Assembly: GCA_951812805.1 (NCBI GenBank)
Contig: CATOSZ010000001.1
Coordinates: 806,001-870,000 of the forward strand
Origin: an uncultured Alphaproteobacteria bacterium
GTDB taxonomy: Bacteria > Pseudomonadota > Alphaproteobacteria > GCA-2731375
DNA length: 64,000 nt
Direction: 5' to 3'
Of the stretch, positions 41,560 to 50,511 are shown piece after piece. The notes under the pieces were generated by a model. The model had not been told where the DNA came from, did not search any database, and was given only the letters and a program-made list of their open reading frames with translations. The position numbers were made by a program, and so were the translations under genes. Position 1 is the stretch's first letter, and the number at the start of each line of letters is the position of its first letter.

Positions 41560-42840
41560 ATGCTCGAGCCCGAGATCCAGACCCGGCTGCTGCGGGCCGT
41601 CGACGAGCGCTTCGAAGACCAGCTCGACTTCACCGCCGAGCTGGTGCGCTTCCCCTCGACCCGCGGGCGGGAGCATACCGCGCAGGACTTCATGGCCCGG
41701 GCGCTCGGGAAACGGGGCCTCGACGTCGACCGCTGGCGCCTGGACGTCGAGGAGATCCGTCATCTGCCGGGCTTCTCACCCGTCACCATTCCCTATGACG
41801 ACAGCTTCAACGTCGTCGGCGCGCACCGCGCCTCGGCGCACCGGGGCCAAAGCCTGATCCTGAACGGCCATATCGACGTCGTGCCGGAAGGCCCGCACGA
41901 CATGTGGACGCATCCGCCCTATGAACCGGTGCGCGACGGCGCCTGGCTGCACGGGCGTGGGGCCGGCGACATGAAGGCGGGCCTGGCCACCTGCGTCTTC
42001 GCTTTCGACGCCGTTCGACAGGCCGGCTTCCTGCCGGCTGCCGATCTCTACATCCAGTCGGTGGTGGAGGAGGAATGTACCGGCAACGGCGCGCTCGCCT
42101 GCCTCGCGCGCGGCTACCGGGCCGCCGCCGCCATCATCCCCGAGCCGTCGGCCGAGCAGCTGGGCGCGGCGCAGACCGGCACCATCTGGTTCCAGGTGAC
42201 GGCGCGCGGGCGCCCGGTCCATGCCGCCTACGCGACGACCGGCGCCAACGCCATCGACGCCGCCTTTCACCTGATCCAGGGCCTGCGTGAGCTGGAAGCC
42301 AGCTGGAACGCCGAGAAGTCCGCACACCCGCACTTTGCCGGCCACGACCACCCGATCAACTTCAACGTCGGCCGGATCGAAGGTGGCGAATGGCCCTCCT
42401 CCGTGCCGGCGCACTGCGTCTTCGACGTGCGCGCGGCGATCTTTCCCGGCGACGACATCCCGACCCGGCGAGCCGAGATCGAGGCCTGCATCCGCGAGAC
42501 CGCCGCCCGCAACCAGTTCCTGCGCAACGACCCGCCCGACGTCACCTATCACGGCTTCTTCGCCGAGGGGTACGAGCTGGATCAGAGCCATCCGGCGATC
42601 CCCATCCTGGAGGGCACCCACCGCCGGGTGACCGGCGAAACGCTCGACCGTCTCGCCTTCACGGCGACGACGGACGCCCGTTTCTTCGGCCTCTATGCCG
42701 GCATTCCGGGCCTGGTCTACGGGCCGCGGGCCGAGTCGATTCACGGCTACGACGAACGCGTCGAAATCGAGAGCATTCGCCGCAACACCCAGTCGATCGC
42801 CCTCTTCATCGCCGAATGGTGCGGCCTGGTCGCCGCCTAG
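41560..42840 (+). CDS. M20-family amidohydrolase/deacylase (ArgE/DapE-like)
   Basis: A 426-residue dizinc peptidase-type hydrolase. The metal and catalytic residues appear as LILNGHIDVVPEGP, LHGRGAGDMKAGLA, VVEEECTGNGALAC and the C-terminal SIHGYDERVEIES. A dimerisation domain is inserted after IIPEPSAEQLGAAQTG. The family hydrolyses N-acyl-amino acids, N-succinyl-DAP or carbamoyl amino acids. Being next to an LLM oxidoreductase and near hydantoinase genes, release of an amino acid from an N-carbamoyl or N-acyl derivative is plausible (inference). Its stop overlaps the convergent CobW gene. Confidence 0.92.
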   Translation: MLEPEIQTRLLRAVDERFEDQLDFTAELVRFPSTRGREHTAQDFMARALGKRGLDVDRWRLDVEEIRHLPGFSPVTIPYDDSFNVVGAHRASAHRGQSLILNGHIDVVPEGPHDMWTHPPYEPVRDGAWLHGRGAGDMKAGLATCVFAFDAVRQAGFLPAADLYIQSVVEEECTGNGALACLARGYRAAAAIIPEPSAEQLGAAQTGTIWFQVTARGRPVHAAYATTGANAIDAAFHLIQGLRELEASWNAEKSAHPHFAGHDHPINFNVGRIEGGEWPSSVPAHCVFDVRAAIFPGDDIPTRRAEIEACIRETAARNQFLRNDPPDVTYHGFFAEGYELDQSHPAIPILEGTHRRVTGETLDRLAFTATTDARFFGLYAGIPGLVYGPRAESIHGYDERVEIESIRRNTQSIALFIAEWCGLVAA

Positions 42841-43724
42841 AGTTCCGCCTCGGTTACGGCCTGTCGCACCGCCGCCTTGTCGATCGCCTCCCCGATGGCG
42901 ATGCAGACCAGCCGAGCGGGGCCGCCGGCTGTCGGCTCGACCCGAGAACGGCGTCCGACGACCTGCACCGTATGCCAGCCCCCAACCCCATCTCGCACCA
43001 CGCCTTTGGCACGGACCAGACCGACCTCCGCGGCGCTTAGAGTCTTGGCCAGGCGATCGACATCGACAGCATGGTCGAGTGTCAGTTCGAGCGCGGCGTG
43101 CGCGACCGTATGCTGGTGCCGAGGCGCCGGTGGCCGATCGAGGCCGGCACCGAGCAGGGCGGTCTTGTCGACCCGGGCCCATGCCGTTTCGACGAGACGG
43201 GCATCCGGCGCCGCCTCCGCCAGCCAGGTACGCGTTGCTGCCAAGTCGGCGCGATCGACCAGATCCCCCTTGTTCAACAGCAGCAGATCCGCGCTTTCCA
43301 GTTGGGCGGCGATGGTGTCCGAAAGGTAATCGTCGCGAGCCCGCGCGCGGACCGTCTCGGCGTCGGCCAGGACGACTGTGCCGTCGTGCGCATAGCCGGC
43401 CAGCAGGTGAAGGGAGCGCGCGACCTGGTCGGGAAGCGCCACACCACTCGTCTCGATCAACACATGATCGATCTCCCCCGCCAATAACTCCAAATCCATC
43501 AGGGCCGCCATCAGGTCGCTGCCATAGCTGCAACAAACGCAACCGCCGGCAATCGCGATGACCTTCTCGTCCCGGGCCTCGATCAGGTCGGCATCGATCG
43601 GCAAAGCGCCGAACTCGTTGACCAGCACCGCGAGGCGGAGGCCGTCGGCGGTGCGCAGCAAATGGTTCACCAGGGTCGTCTTGCCGGCGCCGAGATAGCC
43701 GCCGATCAGCGTTACGGGCAGCAT
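42837..43724 (-). CDS. CobW/COG0523 (G3E) GTPase, metal chaperone type
   Basis: A 295-residue G3E GTPase. Walker A is GGYLGAGKTTLVNHLL, the metal-binding CxCC motif is GGCVCCSYG, the switch is LIETSGVA and NKGD specifies guanine. The C-terminal CobW domain (about 205-295) is short. COG0523 proteins hand zinc or other metals to client enzymes. It begins four bases after the metal-dependent amidohydrolase gene on the same strand, suggesting that enzyme as client (inference). ATG 43724 was preferred to the adjacent GTG 43727. Confidence 0.9.
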   Translation of the reverse strand: MLPVTLIGGYLGAGKTTLVNHLLRTADGLRLAVLVNEFGALPIDADLIEARDEKVIAIAGGCVCCSYGSDLMAALMDLELLAGEIDHVLIETSGVALPDQVARSLHLLAGYAHDGTVVLADAETVRARARDDYLSDTIAAQLESADLLLLNKGDLVDRADLAATRTWLAEAAPDARLVETAWARVDKTALLGAGLDRPPAPRHQHTVAHAALELTLDHAVDVDRLAKTLSAAEVGLVRAKGVVRDGVGGWHTVQVVGRRSRVEPTAGGPARLVCIAIGEAIDKAAVRQAVTEAEL

Positions 43725-43728
43725 CACC

Positions 43729-45372
43729 TCAGATCTCCGATGCGGCGAAGACCCGCCCGCCCTGTACCGTCCCCCAAATCCGGACGTCCTTCAGCGCTTC
43801 CGCCGCGACCTCCAGGGGATCGTCCTCCAGCACGGCGAAGTCGGCCCGCTTGCCGCACTCGATCGAGCCGATTTCACCGTCGAGCCGCATCGTATAGGCC
43901 GCACCGAGCGTAATGGTGCTGAGCGCCTCCGCCCGGGTGATGCGTTCGTGCGTGCCGAGCGTCTGCCCGCTCGCGGTCCGGCGAAACATGGCGCACCAGG
44001 CAGTGAACAGCGGGCCCAACGGCGTCACCGGCGCATCCGAATGGATCGCCATCGGCACGCCCGCATCGAGAGCGGTGCGGCAGGCGTTCATCCGCTCCGC
44101 CCGCTCCGGCCCCACAGTTGTCGCATAGTGCTGATCGCCCCAGTAGAAGTGGTGGTTGGGAAAGAGATTGACGCACATGCCGAGCTGCTTCATGCGCCGG
44201 AACTGCGCTGCATCGGCAAGCTGGCAGTGCTGCAGGGTAAAGCGATGGTCCGATACCGGATGCTGGCGCAGCGCCGTCTCCATGGTATCGAGCACCAGGG
44301 CCGTCGCCTGGTCGCCGTTGGTGTGGATATGGACCTGCACGCCCGCGGCCAGCGCCCGCTCGAAGATTTCCCCCAGTTCCTCGGGCGTCACGTACCACAG
44401 GCCGTTCGGCGCGCCGTTGTAATAACCGGGCCAGCGCAGCCTGGCCGAGAAACCCTGGATCGAACCGTCGGCGACGACCTTGACGATGCCGAGACGCAGC
44501 CGCTCGTTCCCCATATCGCGCAGCTCCTGGGCCCGGACGATCAGCGCCTCCGGCGTCAAGCCTATGAAGCGGCGCAGCGAAACGATGCGGGCGGGAAACC
44601 CATCCTCGGCGGTAACCCGCGCCATCATCTCCACCGCGTCGGCTGGCAGCTGGTTGGCGAGATCGGCCGCCGTGGTCACCCCCTTGCGAACACAAAGCCG
44701 GGCGAACTGGCGCAGGCCGTCCTCGTCGCCCGCCAGGACTTCGCGATCGAAGCCGACGTGCCGGCCGGCCGGCATCATCGCGTCCGGCCCTTTCAACTCT
44801 CCCGTCGGCAAACCATCCGGGCCGAGCACGACGCCTGGATGATCGATGCCCTCGCGCAGCAGGCCGGCGCGCTCCAACGCGACCGTATTCACGCTCATGA
44901 TATGGCCGCTCGCGTGCAGCACGCCGATCGGTCGGGTTTCGGACACCCGGTCCAGCTCCGCCCGCCCACAACGCGCATCGCCGTAATAGATCGGATCGAG
45001 CGACCAGCCGGCGAGTGCCGTCTCGGCATCCGCAAGTCCGTTCTGTGCTTCCCGCAGGCGATCGATCACCGCGTCGATCGACGCCGCGCCGGCCCAGACC
45101 CGACCATCGGGATCGGTGCGATCGAAATGGCCGCAATAGACATAGCGCCAGAAGGCCCCTTCCATGGTGTGGCTATGTCCCTCGACCAGGCCCGGCATCA
45201 ACACATGGCCGGCAAAGCGATCGTCAAGGTCGTAGTCGCCCCAGCCTGCCAGTTCCGCCAGCGAGCCGGCACCGAGAATGCGACCGTCGCGCACGGCGAC
45301 ATGGCTCGCCTGTGGCCTGGCGGGGTTCATCGTCAGGATGCGCTTGGCGGCATAGATCCGAGTCTTCGTCAC
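43729..45372 (-). CDS. YtcJ-like metal-dependent amidohydrolase
   Basis: A 547-residue amidohydrolase-3 family protein. The metal-binding first strand is LMPGLVEGHSHTMEG (HxH). Later metal and catalytic features are VKVVADGSIQGFS, VQVHIHTNGDQATALV, FTLQHCQLADA and AIHSDAPVTPLGP. The C-terminal IECGKRADFAVLEDDPLEV returns to the composite beta-sandwich domain. GTG 45372 with a GAGGACGGG tract is the start. No signal peptide. It is divergent from hyuB by 117 bp and followed by a CobW-type chaperone gene. It probably hydrolyses an amide of unknown identity. Confidence 0.9.
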   Translation of the reverse strand: MTKTRIYAAKRILTMNPARPQASHVAVRDGRILGAGSLAELAGWGDYDLDDRFAGHVLMPGLVEGHSHTMEGAFWRYVYCGHFDRTDPDGRVWAGAASIDAVIDRLREAQNGLADAETALAGWSLDPIYYGDARCGRAELDRVSETRPIGVLHASGHIMSVNTVALERAGLLREGIDHPGVVLGPDGLPTGELKGPDAMMPAGRHVGFDREVLAGDEDGLRQFARLCVRKGVTTAADLANQLPADAVEMMARVTAEDGFPARIVSLRRFIGLTPEALIVRAQELRDMGNERLRLGIVKVVADGSIQGFSARLRWPGYYNGAPNGLWYVTPEELGEIFERALAAGVQVHIHTNGDQATALVLDTMETALRQHPVSDHRFTLQHCQLADAAQFRRMKQLGMCVNLFPNHHFYWGDQHYATTVGPERAERMNACRTALDAGVPMAIHSDAPVTPLGPLFTAWCAMFRRTASGQTLGTHERITRAEALSTITLGAAYTMRLDGEIGSIECGKRADFAVLEDDPLEVAAEALKDVRIWGTVQGGRVFAASEI

Positions 45373-45489
45373 CGATCCCGTCCTCGTGCAATGTCGCTGG
45401 CGATCTTGGCGTCGCAAAGCAGCGTCGGCAAGATTGTCCCCGTTGTCTGCACTGTCTAGGATCGCCGCCGGTAGAGGGGGCAACATGGC

Positions 45490-47229
45490 ATGAACGACAG
45501 CGGCTTCGACCCGATCCTCGTCGAGGTGGTGAAGAACGAGCTTGCCGCCATCACCGAGGAAATGGCCATCGCGGTCTGGAAGACCGGCCGCTCGGCGATG
45601 ATCAAGACCGGTGATTTCGCCACTGCGCTCTGTGACGGCCGGGGTCGTCTGTTGGGCCAGGGCTATGCCGCGCCCTTCCAGCTCGCCTTCCTGATCGACG
45701 TGATGGACGCCGTGATGGCGAAATACGGTGGGGATTTCCAGCCGGGCGACGTCGTCCTCACCAACGATCCCTATGCCGGCATGACGCACATGCCGGATAT
45801 CGCCGTGGTCGCGCCCGCCTTCTGGGAAGGCCAGCTGGTCGCCTTCACCGTGTCCTATTCCCACCACACCGATATCGGCGGCCGCTTTCCAGGCGGCTTT
45901 TCCAGCCAGTGCACCGAAAGTTTCGAGGAAGGGCTGCGCCTGCCGATCGTGAAACTCTATGAGGGCGGGCGCCGCAACGAGGCGCTGCTGGACACGGTCC
46001 TCGCCAACGTCCGCATGGGCGAGGAATGGGTCGGCGACATGGAGGCCAAGATCGCCGGCTGCTGGCGGGGCGAGCGGGAGGTCGGCGCCCTGCTGGACAA
46101 ATACGGCCTGGCGACCCTGAACGCCACGTCGGACTACCTGATCGATTTCTCCGAAACCGCGACCCGCAAGGCGATCGCGGCAATCCCGCCCGGCACCTAC
46201 GTCCACGAGGATATCTTCGAGGAGGACGGCTTTGGTACGGCCGGCGTGGCGCTCCCGCTCAAGGTGACGATGACCGCCGACGGGGAAGGGCTACGGTTCG
46301 ATTTCGCCGGCACCGCGGGCCAAGTGCCCGGTGCCATCAACCTGCCGATCAGCATGACCCGCGCCTGCGTCTACAGCGCGGTCAAGAGCATCGCCGACCC
46401 CGACGTGCTGACCAACGCCGGGCTCGGCCGGCCGATCGACATCCACGCGCCGGAGGGCAGCCTGCTCAATCCAACCTTTCCGGCCGCCGTCGGTGGGCGG
46501 GCGCCGCTGTTCTTCCGCTGCATGGACATGCTCTCCCGCGTGCTGGCGCAGGCCCTGCCGGAACGCGTGCCGATCCCCGGCGAGGGCGGCGATGTCCTGC
46601 ACCTCACCGGCAAGCGGGCCGACGGATCCGAGTACGCCCTGCTCGATATCTTCTTCGGCGGCTGGGGCGGGCGGCCCAACCAGGACGGCATCGACGGCGT
46701 CGCCCCGATGGCCTTCGGCTCCTACGGCACAATTCCCGCGGAGTTGATGGAGCGGGAATATCCCATCGTCGTCGACGGCTTCGGCTACGTCCCCGATACC
46801 GGGGGCCCGGGCAAGTATCGCGGCTCCGCCTCGATCTACAAGCAATGGCGGTTTCTGGAACCGGGCAAGGCGATGGTGCGGACCAACCGCCTCTCGCGCC
46901 CCAACGGCGGGCTCGCGGGCGGGGGTGATGGCGGCCTGTCGAGAAATGTGCTGAGCAACGGCGAGAACCGGCGCGAGCTGCCCCTGCAGGCCCACATGCA
47001 TCTCGACGTCGGGCCGGGCGACGCGGTCCATCATGTCGTCTCCGGCTCCGGCGGGCATGGCGACCCGCTGGAGCGCGATCCCGAACGGGTCCTGGCGGAC
47101 GTGCTCGACGACAAGCTGACGCTCGGCGCGGCGCGGGCGCAGTACGGCGTCGTCATCGACGGGGCGAGCCTGGCGCTCGACCTCGACGGCACCGCGGCGG
47201 CGCGCGCCGCGCTCCGGACAGCGAGATAG
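45490..47229 (+). CDS. hyuB: Hydantoinase B / N-methylhydantoinase beta-type subunit
   Basis: A 579-residue HyuB-family protein, partner of HyuA in ATP-dependent opening of hydantoin, 5-oxoproline or acetone-type substrates. Recognised from FDPILVEVVKNELAAITEEM, VLTNDPYAGMTHMPDIAVVA, SHHTDIGG, GFSSQCTESFEEGLRLP and RGSASIYKQWRF-type segments, ending near SGSGGHGDPLERDPERVLAD. The ATG at 45490 is in a GGGGGCAACATGGC-ATG context. It is followed by hyuA after three bases. The order B-then-A is the reverse of the most common arrangement. Confidence 0.93.
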   Translation: MNDSGFDPILVEVVKNELAAITEEMAIAVWKTGRSAMIKTGDFATALCDGRGRLLGQGYAAPFQLAFLIDVMDAVMAKYGGDFQPGDVVLTNDPYAGMTHMPDIAVVAPAFWEGQLVAFTVSYSHHTDIGGRFPGGFSSQCTESFEEGLRLPIVKLYEGGRRNEALLDTVLANVRMGEEWVGDMEAKIAGCWRGEREVGALLDKYGLATLNATSDYLIDFSETATRKAIAAIPPGTYVHEDIFEEDGFGTAGVALPLKVTMTADGEGLRFDFAGTAGQVPGAINLPISMTRACVYSAVKSIADPDVLTNAGLGRPIDIHAPEGSLLNPTFPAAVGGRAPLFFRCMDMLSRVLAQALPERVPIPGEGGDVLHLTGKRADGSEYALLDIFFGGWGGRPNQDGIDGVAPMAFGSYGTIPAELMEREYPIVVDGFGYVPDTGGPGKYRGSASIYKQWRFLEPGKAMVRTNRLSRPNGGLAGGGDGGLSRNVLSNGENRRELPLQAHMHLDVGPGDAVHHVVSGSGGHGDPLERDPERVLADVLDDKLTLGAARAQYGVVIDGASLALDLDGTAAARAALRTAR

Positions 47230-47232
47230 CGC

Positions 47233-49287
47233 ATGCGTGTCGGCTTCGATATCGGCGGGACCTTCACCGACGTCATCATCTTCCACGATGACGGCCGGCT
47301 GAGCACGACCAAGGTCCTCTCCCTGCTGGATCGCGTGGGCGAGGACATCGCGGCCTGCGTTCGCGAGGCGGGCGCGGCGGCAGGCGTCGATACCTTCGTG
47401 CATGGCACCACGATCGCCTCCAACGCGGTGATCGAGGGCACGACGGCACGGACCGGGCTGCTCACCACCCGGGGCTTTCGCGACGAGCTGGAGATGCGCG
47501 GCCAGCGGCGGCCCAATATTTTCGATACCGAGTGGAACCGCCTGCCGCCGCTGATCCCACGCCGCTGGCGTCGCGAGGTCCACGAACGGGTGCTGGGCGA
47601 CGGCAACGTGGAACAGCCGCTCGATACCGCCGGCGCGGAAGCGGAGATCCGCCGGCTGCTCGGGCAAGATGTCGAAGCGATCGCCATCAGCCTGGTCAAT
47701 GCCTATCTGAACGGCACGCACGAGCGGGCCCTCGCCCGGCTCGTTGCCGACATCGCCCCCGAGATGGTGGTCTGCCTGTCCTCCGAGGTGCACCCCGAAA
47801 TCCGCGAGTACGAGCGCACCAGCACGACGGCGATCAACGCCTCGCTGATCCCGGTCATCCGGCGCTACCTCGACCGGCTGGAGGGGCATCTGCGGCCGTT
47901 CGGCGCGCGGCTGCTGATCATGCAGTCGAACGGCGGCATCATGTCGGCCCGCGCCGCGCGGGAGAAGCCGGCTTACATGATCGAGTCCGGTCCGGCCGCG
48001 GGCGTGCTGGCGGCGGCACGGTTTGCCCGAACCGCGGCGCTGCCCCGCGTGCTGAGCTTCGACATGGGCGGGACCACGGCCAAGGCTTGCCTGATCGAGG
48101 ACGGCATGCCGTTGGAAAAGCCGGGCGGCGAAGTCGGCAGCGGGGCGACCATGACCACGCGGCTGTTCGGCGGTGAAGGCCATGCCCTGCGCGTGCCGTG
48201 GCTCGACATCGTCGAGGTCGGCGCCGGCGGCGGCTCTATCGCCTGGGTCGACGACGGCGGCGCGCTTCGCGTCGGCCCGAGGAGTGCGGGCGCCGAGCCC
48301 GGCCCGGTCTGCTATGGCCGGGGCGGTACGCAGCCGACGGTGACGGATGCCAACGTCGTACTCGGCTATATGAACCCCGACGCCATCGCCGGGGCGACAC
48401 CGTCGATCGATCCCGAGGCCGCCCGGGCGGCGATTCGCACGGCCATCGCCGAACCGCTGGGACTGGACGTCCAACAGGCGGCCTACGGCATCATCCAGGT
48501 GGCGAACGCCACCATGATGCGGGCGCTGCGTGCCGTCTCGACGGAGCGGGGACGCGACCCGCGCGATTTTGTCCTGATCCCGTTCGGCGGCGCAGGCCCG
48601 ATCCATGCCGCCACGCTGGCCGAGAACCTGGCCATCGCCACCGTGCACGTGCCGCTTTATCCGGGCCTGTTCAGCGCGCTCGGGCTGCTGCTGGCGGATT
48701 ATCGGCATGATTACATCCGCTCGCTCGCCACGACCCTCGCGGCGTGCGAGGCGGCGACGGTCACCGAAGGCTTTGCCCGCCTGGAGACCGAGGCCTACAC
48801 GGAACTGGAAGGCGAAGGCGTCGAGCGGTCCGCCGTCCGGTTCGAGCGCCGCGTCGACCTGAAATACGGCTATCAGGTTTCCGAACTCTCCCTGCCCTAC
48901 GAGCCCGGACCGGGCGCCGACCTCCTCGCCCATCTCCAGGAGATCTTCACCGAGGCGCACGGGCGGGAGTTCGGCTATGTGCGCGACGACCCGGTCGAGC
49001 TGGTCAACCTGCGCCTGCGGGCGACCGCGTCGGCGGATCACCTCGACATCGAAACGCTGTCACGAGGCGGGGCCACCTCGTCGGCGCACGGCACCCGGCG
49101 CGAGGCCTACTTCGGCCCGGCCTTCGGCGCCCTCCCGACGCCGATCCATGCCCGGGCCGACCTCACCGCGGAAACGCCCGGGCCCCTCATCGTCGAGGAG
49201 GCCGATACCACCATTGTCGTGCCGCCGAACTGGTCGGCACGCCTCGGCGATTTCGGGGACCTGATCCTGGCGCGGGACGTCGCCTAG
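47233..49287 (+). CDS. hyuA: Hydantoinase A / 5-oxoprolinase-type subunit
   Basis: A 684-residue ATP-binding HyuA. The N-terminal phosphate loop is GFDIGGTFTDVIIFHDDG. Further markers are VHGTTIASNAVIEG, TRTGLLTTRGFRDELEMRGQ-like (here ARTGLLTTRGFRDELEM), VHPEIREYERTSTTAINASL, MQSNGGIMSARAAREKP, SFDMGGTTAKACLIEDG and IPFGGAGPIHAATLAE. Full length and intact. With hyuB it would use ATP to open a cyclic amide or carboxylate a ketone; the actual substrate cannot be read. Its stop overlaps the convergent cupin gene by four bases. Confidence 0.95.
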   Translation: MRVGFDIGGTFTDVIIFHDDGRLSTTKVLSLLDRVGEDIAACVREAGAAAGVDTFVHGTTIASNAVIEGTTARTGLLTTRGFRDELEMRGQRRPNIFDTEWNRLPPLIPRRWRREVHERVLGDGNVEQPLDTAGAEAEIRRLLGQDVEAIAISLVNAYLNGTHERALARLVADIAPEMVVCLSSEVHPEIREYERTSTTAINASLIPVIRRYLDRLEGHLRPFGARLLIMQSNGGIMSARAAREKPAYMIESGPAAGVLAAARFARTAALPRVLSFDMGGTTAKACLIEDGMPLEKPGGEVGSGATMTTRLFGGEGHALRVPWLDIVEVGAGGGSIAWVDDGGALRVGPRSAGAEPGPVCYGRGGTQPTVTDANVVLGYMNPDAIAGATPSIDPEAARAAIRTAIAEPLGLDVQQAAYGIIQVANATMMRALRAVSTERGRDPRDFVLIPFGGAGPIHAATLAENLAIATVHVPLYPGLFSALGLLLADYRHDYIRSLATTLAACEAATVTEGFARLETEAYTELEGEGVERSAVRFERRVDLKYGYQVSELSLPYEPGPGADLLAHLQEIFTEAHGREFGYVRDDPVELVNLRLRATASADHLDIETLSRGGATSSAHGTRREAYFGPAFGALPTPIHARADLTAETPGPLIVEEADTTIVVPPNWSARLGDFGDLILARDVA

Positions 49288-49667
49288 GTTTCCGGCCAGG
49301 CGCGCCGGGGCGGCGACTTGATCTCGATCTGCAGGCTGTCCTCCAGGGTTTCGTGGTAGTGCTTCACACCCGGCAGGTGGACCCAGACGTCGCCTGGTCC
49401 GGCCTCGAATTCCTCGCCGTCGATGACCACCCGCATGCGACCCGACACCAGGTAGCAGATCGACTCGTGATCGTCGTGGCTGTGCTCGGGATCGAGCATG
49501 CCCTTCGGCCGGCGGACTTCCATGAACATCATATCCCGTCCGACGAGCATCGGCGTGATCGCGAGCGCGCGCTGCAGCGCCCGGCCTTCGAGCGCCGAAA
49601 CCTCGACCGTACGCGCCTCCCCGGCCTTGACGAACGGCCTGTCCGAGACCGTCATTTCCCTGTCCAT
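49284..49667 (-). CDS. Small cupin protein
   Basis: A 127-residue single-domain cupin. The first motif is PEHSHDDHESICYLVSGRMR, with metal-type histidines and an acidic residue; the second is DVWVHLPGVKHYHETLEDS. It has no DNA-binding domain. ATG 49667 follows GGGAGGTGG and is a better start than ATG 49688. It is convergent with hyuA and divergent from the SDR gene. Possible roles are isomerase, dioxygenase or ligand sensor for the neighbouring pathway. Confidence 0.87.
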   Translation of the reverse strand: MDREMTVSDRPFVKAGEARTVEVSALEGRALQRALAITPMLVGRDMMFMEVRRPKGMLDPEHSHDDHESICYLVSGRMRVVIDGEEFEAGPGDVWVHLPGVKHYHETLEDSLQIEIKSPPRRAWPET

Positions 49668-49719
49668 CCCCACCTCCCGCGTTGCCATGATGACGTTCGG
49701 GTTTCATGATGCGCCGGCC

Positions 49720-50511
49720 ATGAACACGAGTGAAGCAAATTCCCGACCGCTGGCCGATCGGCACGCGGTCGTCACCGGCGGCGGGCACGGCCTCGGCGCG
49801 GCGATCGCCGACGAGCTGGCCCGCCAGGGCGCCCGCCTGACCTTGCTCGGCCGTAACGCCGACCGCCTGAACGAGACCGCCGCCTGCCTTGCCGAAACGC
49901 ATGGCGTCGACGTGGACGCCCGGATCGCCGACGTCACCGACGAGGCCGCCCTCGGCCGCGCCTTGGACTTCGAAGCGGGGGCGGAGCCCCTCATCCTGGT
50001 CAACAACGCGGGCATCGCCGCGGGCGGCCCGTTCGAGGCCGAGGGGCTGGAGAGCTGGCGGCGGATGCTGGAGATCAACCTGCTCGGCGCCGTCACCGCC
50101 AGCCGGGTCCTGTTGCCGGCCATGCGCCGGGCGGGCTGGGGCCGGATCGTCAATCTCGGCTCGACCGCGGGCCTGATCGGCTATGGCCACGCGGTCGCCT
50201 ATACCGCATCCAAACATGCGCTCGTCGGCATGACCCGGGCCCTGGCCTTGGAGCTGGCGCGGACCGGCATCACCGTCAACGCAGTCTGCCCCGGCTATGC
50301 CGATACGGAAATGGGTCAGGCGGCCGTGAGTAATCTGGTGAGCGACAAGCGCGACGAGGCCGAAGCCCTTCGCCTGCTGGTCCGCCGCAACCCGCAGGCC
50401 CGGCTGATCGAGCCGGCCGAAGTCGCCGCCACCGTCGGCTGGCTGGTCGGGCCCGGCACGCAGTCGGTCACCGGCCAGGCGATCGCCATCGCAGGCGGAG
50501 AAGTCACATGA
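49720..50511 (+). CDS. Short-chain dehydrogenase/reductase
   Basis: A 263-residue classical SDR. The cofactor motif is VVTGGGHGLGAAIADEL, followed by LILVNNAGIAAGG (NNAG), the catalytic Ser in VNLGSTAGLIG, YTASK (Tyr, Lys) and the C-terminal VTGQAIAIAGGEVT. The Arg after the first strand (LLGRNADRL) favours NADPH. An in-frame ATG at 49687 would add 11 residues. The stop overlaps the next gene as ATGA, so the two are translationally coupled and likely act together. Confidence 0.9.
   Translation: MNTSEANSRPLADRHAVVTGGGHGLGAAIADELARQGARLTLLGRNADRLNETAACLAETHGVDVDARIADVTDEAALGRALDFEAGAEPLILVNNAGIAAGGPFEAEGLESWRRMLEINLLGAVTASRVLLPAMRRAGWGRIVNLGSTAGLIGYGHAVAYTASKHALVGMTRALALELARTGITVNAVCPGYADTEMGQAAVSNLVSDKRDEAEALRLLVRRNPQARLIEPAEVAATVGWLVGPGTQSVTGQAIAIAGGEVT

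Noticed and set aside
46291..49041. Long open frame antisense to hyuB-hyuA
   Set aside because: It is a shadow of the high-GC hyu genes: the translation is rich in His, Arg, Gln and Asp with no fold or motif, while the plus strand encodes well-matched HyuB and HyuA.
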